Shown here piece after piece: positions 52,460 to 64,000 of a stretch of DNA of 64,000 nt. The stretch comes from Oscarella lobularis (Eukaryota; Porifera; Homoscleromorpha; Homosclerophorida; Oscarellidae): assembly GCF_947507565.1 (NCBI RefSeq), contig NC_089189.1:434001-498000 (forward strand). The letters are read 5' to 3'. The notes beneath the pieces are model-generated. The model ran no database searches, was not told the origin of the DNA, and worked only from the letters and a program-made list of their open reading frames with translations. Both the position numbers and the translations under genes were made by a program. Numbering within the stretch: the stretch's first letter is position 1; each line of letters opens with the position of its first letter.

Positions 52460-54155
52460 TCATCGTTGCACATTCAAAAATACTTCGAGCCAGCACGGAC
52501 ACGCGCTGATGTTCGGTCGCGTGTACGAGGGCCCCCAGCCCTTCGCAAAACTGACCCGAAATGCAAACGGATCGTCGGGAATTTGCCCGGAACGCGGCAA
52601 TTTTTCGCCAAACAGCAACATTTCGCGACAAATGTCGAAATCGAACACCCGTATCGAATATCCGGGCGACAGACGTCGAACCGCCGGCAATTTCGCCGCC
52701 GAACCGCGCGACGTGAAATCGATCGTCGGACTTTGAACGAATACGGGATAGTCGCTTCGATTATACGCCCAAATTCCGTCGTCTTCAAACGAAAATTGAA
52801 TGCCCTTGCCTATGTGTTCGCGAACGCGTTTGACCGCATCCGGGCGCTTGTCGTGAACGAGCGGCTGCACGCAGAGCCCGTTGCCGTGGGGATAGTCGGC
52901 GAAGACGTCGACGGCGTCGCTCGTCGCGTTGTATTGACGACCGACGCGATGCATTAGTTCCCAGTAAGAAATCGTGCACCAGTGCGACGTATGATTATCG
53001 AGATAGTCTGCGAAAGACAAAACTCGGTCAGTCGGCGCCCCCCGGGATTTTTGCCCGCATTTTCAGTCACGTCTCTAATCCGGGCTCGATCCGCCAACCT
53101 CTTTAGGCTCGCAAGCGGGTTATAGACTAAACCTAGCATACCAGCCTTATCGGATTAGGAGACCCGCGCACGGTTCGCTTCCCCGATACATCGGACTCGT
53201 TTGCGATGGACGATCGAAAACGCGACGCGGAGGCGACGCGCGGCTTTTAGCATTGGCGTCTCGGCGCCCTTTAGCGCTTCGGTGACGTCGGCGGTAGCGC
53301 GGGCGACGCGACGGCTCGAGGGCTCTATTAGGGGCACGTGCCGCGTAGCAGATTTCGAAGACTACTAACGACCTTCTCAACTAAATCGAATCGAGGCCCC
53401 GAACGAGGGCAAAAGGGGGAAGAGGGTCACGTAGACTTACCCGATAGCGTTTTCGTCGCGATCGATTCCGATTCTTCGAACGTCGTCGAACAGGTTGATT
53501 CTACACGGGGGAAATTGGCGCGATTCGTTACGCAGCGCGCGCTCGCGCTTACCGTTCTTCGCGCGAAACGATCCCGGCACGCGTACGAGATCGGATCGCG
53601 GCGCGGCTGGCGTCGTGGTCGCGTCACGCGAATCGACATCATCGCCTATGTACAATAAAAACAAAACGTCCTCGTTAGCAAAAGCAACGAGCAAACGAAA
53701 AAAGGGATAAAGAAAAAGAAAAAAGACGTGTCGCGCGAGGGATTCGAACCCTTACCTCGATCGATGCGTCCGTAGTGAAAGGGATTGGCGCACACGCGCC
53801 CGTCGTCGTGCTTTCGCGTACGCCGCGCGCAATCGGGTATGTTCTTGAGCTGGGCGTTCGCCGGCAAATCGGCCCAACGCCAAAGCTTGCAAGCGAGCAC
53901 CTCGGGCAAAAACTTCCCCGCGCTCGTATCGAGCTCGTCAGCGCCGACGAGAAAACAAGCGCCCGGCGAACCGTCGTGCGGGGCGCGAGCGGCGCCGATT
54001 AGATCGCGAAGTTCCTCGATATCGCGAGTTCGCTTTATCGTCTTGAAAAACGCCTTGCAGGCGGCGTAGAGCGATTCTTCGAGCGCCGTGTCGCGTTCGA
54101 CGACGCGACAGCGCCACAGTTGCTTGACGAAGGACTTTCGCTTCGATTTGAGCAT
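52460..54155 (-). CDS. Smad6/7: Inhibitory Smad (Smad6/7 type)
   Basis: Antagonist of TGF-beta/BMP signalling. Exon 1 (53756-54155) starts MLKSKRKSFVKQLWRCR and holds a divergent MH1: zinc ligands are recognisable (GACFL, PDCARR, VCANPFHY), KLWRWADL is conserved, but the [12 protein letters not shown]-contact hairpin is absent, as usual for I-Smads. Linker exons 53553-53645 and 53441-53500 follow in phase; the 53150-53380 part is uncertain. The last exon (52460-53007) encodes MH2: HWCTISYWELMHRVGRQY, YPHGNGLCVQPL, VRVSFAKGWGPSYTR-like end and CPCWLEVFLNVQR. It ends without the SSxS phosphosite, in the manner of Smad7. It lies 1.3 kb downstream of the R-Smad on the same strand. Confidence 0.88.
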
Positions 54156-55495
54156 TACGTTCTCGCGAGTCGAACCGACGCGACGGCTCGGGGATTACTG
54201 GTGGCGTAGCGCGTTCGACGGTTCCGTATATGTGCTCGGTGGCGTCTAGACTCCAAGACGTCCTCAAAGCTACATCAATAATTTCCGTATGCAGCCAACA
54301 TCTGCCCGTCGCCTAATTTCTCATTGGCCTAACCGGCTCACGTGCACTTAGCCAATTGGGGTGGAACGTTCCCCGGACGCCAAATCGCGTCGCGATTGGT
54401 CTACGAGGCGACCACGTGGTGTGATTGAGTTGGCCTTGTCGGTCACGTGGGCGCCGCGCAGACAGGACGACGCGTCGCTGGTTAGCGCGACGGCGGGGTG
54501 GGGTGACGGGGCGCGACCGCCGTCGAAACTGACGGGAGAAAGCGTGCGACATACGAACGCATCCGCGTCGGTTTCGAACGGCTGCGGTATTCATAGCACT
54601 ACTGCGTTGCGGCAAATAGATTCGCCGCCCGTCGACGTAGCGTGTCCTAATTGCATTTGTAGCGCGTGGGCAGAACCATGTAATGCATTGCTCGACGACT
54701 AGACTCGTCGAGCCTTCGCGCATCCTCGGCGTCAATTTTTTTCGACAAGTACGTAACGCTGGCATGTGGAACTTAGCCTAACCGATTTTAGCGCGTCCCA
54801 TGGCCTTGGAAACGGACGGTCATACGGCCCAATTTAGACGGCGCCATCACTTATGCAGATAATGCTATCAAGCTGGTAGGGCGGAAACTGGAACGCTGTT
54901 AGGGAAACGTCGGCGCTAATCGAATCAAAAAACCCGCCCACTTGCAGCGAACGCGTACAGACAGTTCCTTTCGCTTTGGCCCTTGCGTTTTCGAGCTTGC
55001 GTTATCTTAGTCACGCGAAAAACGTGTCGTAGCCGGGCTTGCATTCCGACACGTTGTTCCGGCCAAAGCGAAGAGCCGCAGATCGTAGTCATATTGTGTT
55101 GACCCCAGACGCGACCAACGGCAGACGCGCCGACGACTCCTACAACTCCCCCTCCCCCGCTGTGCGTCGGGCGCGGTCAGGAAGTGCCGGCACGTCGGAC
55201 GCTGTCGCGTCTGACGTCAGATTGCTAGCCGATGGGGGCGTGTACGCGCGCGCACAAACCGAATTATCCATCTGCTTTCTCGCTCGATTTCCGCGAAAAA
55301 AATATTCGACATCGCGTTAGCTTCGACGTTGTGGAAACTGTAATCGCATAAGGGCAGAAGCTCCGGCCAAAAAAAATTACAATACACGTAGAAATCTAGC
55401 GTCTAAAAACTTCCCTATCTTCTACACACAGAGAACGTCCACGTGCACTAGGAGGAAGTCGATCTGTCGCCCCCTTTCAATCGTTTTTTTTTCTT
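54156..55495. other. Promoter region of the I-Smad and 3' flank of the R-Smad
   Basis: About 1.3 kb, GC-rich, with CCACGTG elements (54412, 54444) and CCAATTGG near 54353. Palindromic GTCTGAC copies (54940-55215) are present, including TCTGACGTCAGA at 55207. No exon recognised. Confidence 0.5.
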
Positions 55496-59084
<3,589 letters not shown>

Positions 59085-59151
59085 TTTTCCCACGCGGCGT
59101 TTACCATATTGATCAATGTTCTGACGTCACATACGCACTCATTTTCATTTT

Positions 59152-59157
59152 TTATTG
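59152..59157 (-). terminator. Poly(A) signal of RPL4
   Basis: AATAAA on the minus strand about 40 bases after the RPL4 stop. Confidence 0.6.
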
Positions 59158-59194
59158 CAATTCAGTTCCCAAAACAAAGACAGGACCCCCTAAG

Positions 59195-60972
59195 TCACTC
59201 GTCCTTCGCAGCGGCTTTCTTCCTCAATTGGGCCTTCTTTTTCATCGTCGCTATTCTCGCGACGGTCCTCTTCTTCTTGATTTCCTTACGCTTTTCCGGC
59301 GATAGAAGCTTCGCGACCGCCGCCTGCCTTCTCAGCGTCTTCGCATAGGGATTCAAACGGAAGAGAACCTGAACGTTCTTCAGCGGATTCTTCTTCAGAG
59401 GAGCCCTCTTAGGAACGCGACTAAGAAAAAAAAAACGTTCAGATTAAATAATAAATAGAAATAAATAACGTTTCACTTACTGTTTGGGTCTGACGGCTTT
59501 TTGCACTTCATCCGAATTGATGATTCGCGCAATGTCGCTATTCTGCAACATGGGCTGAGGCAATCTAAAAAACCCGATTAAAATAATACCTAAGTTATAT
59601 ATCCTAATACCTGAAGTTCTTCTTCTGCTCGGAACTCTTCTTCATCGTACCAAAAACCGAATTCAATTTCTCAAAGGCCCCTTGCGACCAGACACAGAAT
59701 CGCCCAATGTGTCCACCGGGCGCCAACTGTAGCAAATTGAGCCGCTCGACGGAACACGTCTCGACTCCCGGCAAATTGCGAAAAGCCTTTCGTATTCCAT
59801 TATCCTCATTATAGACGATGAGGGGCCCCTTTCGTTGGACGTAGCGACGATTGCGCATCTTTCCCTTTCCCGCGCGAATTTTACGCGACTCCTTGCTGTG
59901 TTTCACGTCGTCGTACGCGTGCAACATGCGCAGAACGCGCGCCGCTTCCTTCGTTTTCGTCACGGATTCGATTCCGTTCGAAACGACGAGCGGAACTTCG
60001 GGAATTTCGTTGATTTTGTGACCGCGCGCCATGACGAAAGCCGGATACGACGTCGCAGCGACCGCCGATACGACGGCGTAGCGACGCTGTTTGATATTGA
60101 TGCGACGATGCCAGCGACGCCAGATTTTCGTCGGAGCGAACATGCGTCCACCGCGACACATCTGAAAATAAAATAAATAATTTTCTTATTGATTAGGAAG
60201 GGTATTCGCGTTCTGGGGCCCCCTTTTGGGAACCTACGTTTCCGAAGGCTCCCTGGCCGGAGCGATGCGTTCCGCCGCCGCTCACGCGCGGTATGCGCGC
60301 GACGGCGCGTCCCGTTCCCCACGATTCGGCGCTGTGTTGATGGCCGGCGCGTTTCGAGACGGCGTACGGCTGTCGATGGTTCTTCGCCATGTTCGTGTGA
60401 ACGAAATTGACGATGTCGTAGCGAACGGGCGCTTTGAAGACGGCCGGGAGCGCTGTTGAGCCCGAGTCCTTTCCGTCGCGATCGGAAAAGACTGTTACCA
60501 TAGGACGAGCCTAGAAAAATCGGTCCCAATTGATTTTGTGAATGAATTCGAATGCTTTTTTTAAGTTTGCGTAGCGCGTAATGCGTAGGGGAAAGGGTTC
60601 GCGATGAAGTGGGCCGGGGTCCTCGAAGGGAGCCTCACTTCTCGATCTAGCGCGTTAGGCGCAACGAAAGACTTCTCGCTACGTTTCTAAGCAAAGAAGA
60701 CTTTCCCCTAGACTTATAAGTACGGGATATAACGCGTGGATGTAGCGAAACGATCGAGGTTCTCGAGGTCCCCCCCAAAGGAGCCTTGCTACTTTGATAC
60801 GCAGTAGTCTCCCCTTCTACTGCTACACTAGTTTCGCCCGTATAAAAGAATCAGTAGCCCTACGTAGCCTTCAATATCTACAAGGACTCTTCTGAGGACC
60901 ACGTGCACGAATAGACCCCTTGGACGCGTTTCGCTCACGCGATTTCGCTCCCATAGACAACTGTCTTACCAT
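59195..60972 (-). CDS. RPL4: 60S ribosomal protein L4 (uL4)
   Basis: Component of the large ribosomal subunit lining the exit tunnel. Exon 60238-60510 ([13 protein letters not shown] ... [20 protein letters not shown] ... GQGAFGN), exon 59611-60161 ([20 protein letters not shown] ... [11 protein letters not shown] ... [17 protein letters not shown]), a short exon ([20 protein letters not shown], about 59480-59565), and the last exon ([21 protein letters not shown] ... AAKDE), stop at 59195-59197. The first exon appears to consist of the ATG alone (60970-60972) followed at once by GTAAGA; phase 0 joins it to ALA-ARG-PRO, as in animal L4 proteins (MACARP). The tail is shorter than in human L4. 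Confidence 0.92.
60511..60969 (-). other. Long first intron of RPL4
   Basis: 459 bases, the longest in the gene. L4 introns host box C/D snoRNAs in vertebrates, so I looked for TGATGA/CTGA pairs and found none convincing. GCAGTAG...CTACTGC (about 60811-60833) can form a small hairpin. Confidence 0.45.
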
Positions 60973-61130
60973 TGCTACACGATTTTCTAAAGGAAAGAAC
61001 GATCTTCTCTTCCTGCACGGAGATTATGAGTCTTATGACCACGTGGCGTGGGAGGGGTAAATACGCGTGCGCGATGAAAAATTCTATTTACAAAAATAAA
61101 AAAACGCCAAAGTAACATTCGTAATCATTT

Positions 61131-64000
61131 CTACTTGGCGTGCGTTCGTCGTCCTTTCCACAATTCGCGAAGTGTTTCCGCTAACTGATCAGTCGTCATT
61201 TTCGAATCAAATGTCACGAAATTAGCGTGTAGAACATCTTCAATTTCCTCGCGTGGCATTTGGCTTATAGCGTTGATCGACGTAATTTTCTGTAGAGAAT
61301 GACGCGTCTTTAGAGATGACGTTTTACGTACAAATTCCTAAAATTCCTCCTAGATCAAAATACCACAAATTGGGTTGCTAACTTTACAGTAACGTTTTCG
61401 TATTGTTCGTCAACTGGCATGTTACAGTAATCGTGGTCATCTTCTACGCAAACCATGATTTCTTCATTCTAAAAAGCCCCGGCCTAATTAAATTTTAAAA
61501 TAAATACTATTTTCCTACCAATCTTGCACATATTTTGTCAAAACCAGGTCGCTGATCCGGCGAATGATCGGTGCATCGTAAAATCAAATCATATCTAACG
61601 AATGTCAATAAGGAACTAATTTGTACGCCTTGTTGTTCTACTGACATCGGGCCTGGACAGTCGTCCAGCGGCTTATCGGACAGTTGAAGACCGTCTCGCA
61701 ATTCTTCCCAAATAATTCGATTATCAACGCCTGGATAGGGCATCATGCCCATAGCAAGAACTTCCCACAGCAAAACCCCAAACCCCCTCGAATAAACACA
61801 TGGAAAAACGCTAATATTAGGGAAATAATTGTGTCTTACCACACGTCACTCTTGTGCGTGTATATGTGATCTTGAAGGGACTCTATAGCCATCCATTTTA
61901 CAGGCAAAAGCGCTTTTGTATCGCCAGTTTCATGGCGATAGTATTCCGATTCATACACGTCTCTAATTTTAATTGAATATTAACTAGATTTGGGTGCATG
62001 TCAGTTTAGACCTTGATAGCCCAAAATCGGTCATTTTGCATATCCACTCGTCGGGACCGACTTCGTGAACTAAAACGTTTCGCGCCGCGACGTCGCGATG
62101 AACAAATCTAGCAAGTCCCATTTTAAAATTAACTAATTAAACTAGCGTTTGTATATATATATATATTATTTAAATAAAAACTATGATATATAGTCTCTTA
62201 CGCTTTTTCTGTTGAGAGATAGAGCAGTCCCTCTGCCGCTTGAAGGGCACAGGTCAATCGAAGCTTCAACGACGCTACGTCACCCGCAAGTCGCATTCCC
62301 TGCAACACATTCTTCAAATCGCCACGATTCATGTATTCAGATATCAAAAGATAGGGCATTTTGCTACGAGTAATTACATAATATTAAATGCCTTTGGAAA
62401 ATTGCTCTGCTACCTAATAGAAACACCGAGAAGTTTGACGACTCTCGGATGATTGAATTGAGCCATGACTACGCCCTCTTGAAGAAAATCGACTAATTGT
62501 TTTTCATCCACATCCTTACAATCTAAATCCCCGGAGTAACTCCTAAAGGGTATTTCTAATATTATGTTTGTTTTGCCTTTCATTAGTTTCACGGCAACAA
62601 GTTCAGATTCTAAATCTTTGGCTTTGCACAACCAAACCTATGATTATTAATATTACTAATTTTCTCATATTATTTCGATTTTTTGACTGACATCTCCAAA
62701 TGCTCCTTCGCCTATTTTCTTTTGAAAATCTAAATTGCTCGGCCGAATTTGAAATTGCAGCAGCTTTTCCTTCATTTGAGCGTGACTAGTTGATATTTCC
62801 TCATCTTCCACAAGTAAATATTAATTAAAACAATAAAAACGAAATAGGTAATGCATACTGCCAGATTTCACGGAACCATCAGATGAAACCTACAGAAAAA
62901 GAAGAAACACTGTTGATGCTATCTCTAATCAATCAATCAATACTCCGCAGTCGTCATTGATTAGGCGTTGTTAGTATCGCAATTGGCACTATTAGCAGCA
63001 AATTAGCCAATTTATTTGCATATAAATAGAAAATCGAAGAAAAGAAACGGCACAACTATTCTATTACAAATATTGATATGCATTGGATTTGATAAGTCAG
63101 CGTCAGGTGCCTCACTAGTACGGTGGTGGCATTACCGAAGATCCAGATCGAGGCTTCAGGCGAGGATCGTCGTACGTCGACTGACGAGTGTCTACAAAGC
63201 CAAACGATAGGAAGCTACGCTCGCTTACGTCATAGCATCAATTTACTGTGATTAAGAAAGTAAGGTTTGCCTTGAGGATCGACTCTCTGTTCCCATCCAG
63301 CCTATAATCGCTCATATATGTATTTTATATTATTATTATTATTGAGATTTACGGGTAGGATTCTTGGATCCTCAAACTGAGTCGTTTGAGTTTCTAATAA
63401 TAATAATAATAATAAATAAAAAACAATATCAACTACGCTTCTACGTACGATGATTCACAAAATAAGGACGACCGCTCGGATCCCTTCTTTGCTCCCACCC
63501 AGGCTTCGATGACACAACATATTAATATCAATAAAATTTTTCTAATAAATTTACTGGTAGTAAATAATTGGGAGGTGGCATTGGGGGTCGTTGGAAGGCA
63601 GGGGCCGGAGAATACGGCGCGTATCCGGGAGCCATAGGTGCGTAGCCAGGGGATACGGCTTGGGGTTGAGCAACTGGGGCCAGCTATAATTTAAAATTTA
63701 ATTAAATCAAAGACGCATAGGGAGGTTATAATGACTTGGGTGCGCGGATCTTCATATTGAGTCGTTTTCGTCACTGGGATAGAGAAGCTTAGCGCGCTTG
63801 GGAATAAGGTGTATGTACGTACAGTGATTAACAAAGTAGGACTTCCCCGCTTGATCTCTACGTTCCTCCCAGCCAGCCTTCAGGAAAAATCAATATTTTT
63901 TATCATAGAATCGCGCTACGCGAGCTTTACGGGCAGCGGAGGCTTCGTTGCCATGGGCGTTGCTATGGGAGATGTCATGGGCGGAGGAGGCAGAGGAGGA
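61131..64000 (-). CDS. Tyrosine kinase with three N-terminal WW domains (5' end outside window)
   Basis: Reading 5' to 3' on the minus strand: a Pro-rich segment ([15 protein letters not shown]) then WW1 ([18 protein letters not shown] / [10 protein letters not shown]), a Pro/Tyr-rich spacer ([15 protein letters not shown] ... MPPPNYLLP), WW2 ([18 protein letters not shown] / [10 protein letters not shown]), WW3 ([18 protein letters not shown] / STYDDPRLK), a linker, then a kinase with [38 protein letters not shown] and [12 protein letters not shown]. After the kinase come DYCNMP and QYENVT (YxN-type SH2 sites) and a helical 50-residue end, stop at 61131-61133. Exon junctions from WW3 (donor at about 63130, phase 0) through [10 protein letters not shown] to [13 protein letters not shown] and the kinase are all phase-consistent, so I treat it as one gene. 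No TM is seen. A stop-ending alternative after PPPY at about 63110 would instead split it in two. Confidence 0.75.
63336..63420. repeat. ATT/AAT microsatellites in the WW-region intron
   Basis: TATTATTATTATTATTG at 63330-63346 and TAATAATAATAATAATAAA at 63395-63415, either side of the WW2 second half-exon. Confidence 0.7.

Noticed and set aside
60511..60969. snoRNA in the RPL4 intron
   Set aside because: No C box (TGATGA) paired with a D box was found on the sense strand.

Overview
The window is animal nuclear DNA: intron-rich genes with many introns of only about 45-70 nt, GT-AG (occasionally GC-AG) splicing, and metazoan-specific signalling genes (a DSL-domain Notch ligand, an R-Smad and an I-Smad, receptor tyrosine kinases with HRDLAARN catalytic loops, Ly6/three-finger proteins, a Neuralized-type protein). 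The very compact genes, divergent receptors and large EGF/Ly6/receptor families suggest an early-branching animal, most likely a sponge (a homoscleromorph such as Oscarella would fit); this is inference, not a species identification.

Layout. 1-3.0 kb: mostly repeats and unassigned DNA. 3.0-10.1 kb: two paralogous receptor tyrosine kinases (+). 10.5-23.0 kb: a tandem array of genes for secreted or GPI-anchored proteins built from GDNF-receptor/GAS1-type ten-cysteine domains, one domain per phase-1 exon: A has 10 domains, B and F have 5, C and D have 2, and E is a relic. Wrecked copies of the neighbouring kinase gene lie in front of B and C, so kinase and GFR-alpha-like gene were duplicated as one unit. 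23.2-30.7 kb (-): RAB3GAP2, with satellites in its introns. 30.8-32.4 kb (+): a small conserved protein with an HRSWTG motif and a secretory-type aldo/keto reductase. 32.9-33.5 kb (-): riboflavin kinase. 33.6-37.8 kb (-): a Delta-like ligand with 27 EGF repeats. 38.0-50.2 kb: seven Ly6/uPAR-type GPI-protein genes (+), an arylsulfatase (-), and a satellite/fold-back region. 50.9-51.7 kb (+): a NEURL2-like NHR + SOCS-box protein. 52.5-61.0 kb (-): I-Smad (Smad6/7), R-Smad (Smad2/3) and ribosomal protein L4. 61.1-64.0 kb (-): a tyrosine kinase whose upstream exons, spliced in frame, encode three WW domains and proline-rich PPxY-type stretches; its 5' end lies outside the window.

Three signalling themes recur. 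(1) A receptor kinase and a GPI-type co-receptor family sit side by side and duplicate together, recalling RET/GFR-alpha. (2) A Notch ligand and a Neuralized-family protein lie within 14 kb. (3) TGF-beta effector and inhibitor Smads are adjacent and next to RPL4, an arrangement that, from memory, resembles human 15q22 (RPL4-SMAD6-SMAD3). Exon limits were derived by hand from splice consensus, reading phase and family alignment; those for RAB3GAP2, the sulfatase, the I-Smad linker and the WW kinase are partly approximate.
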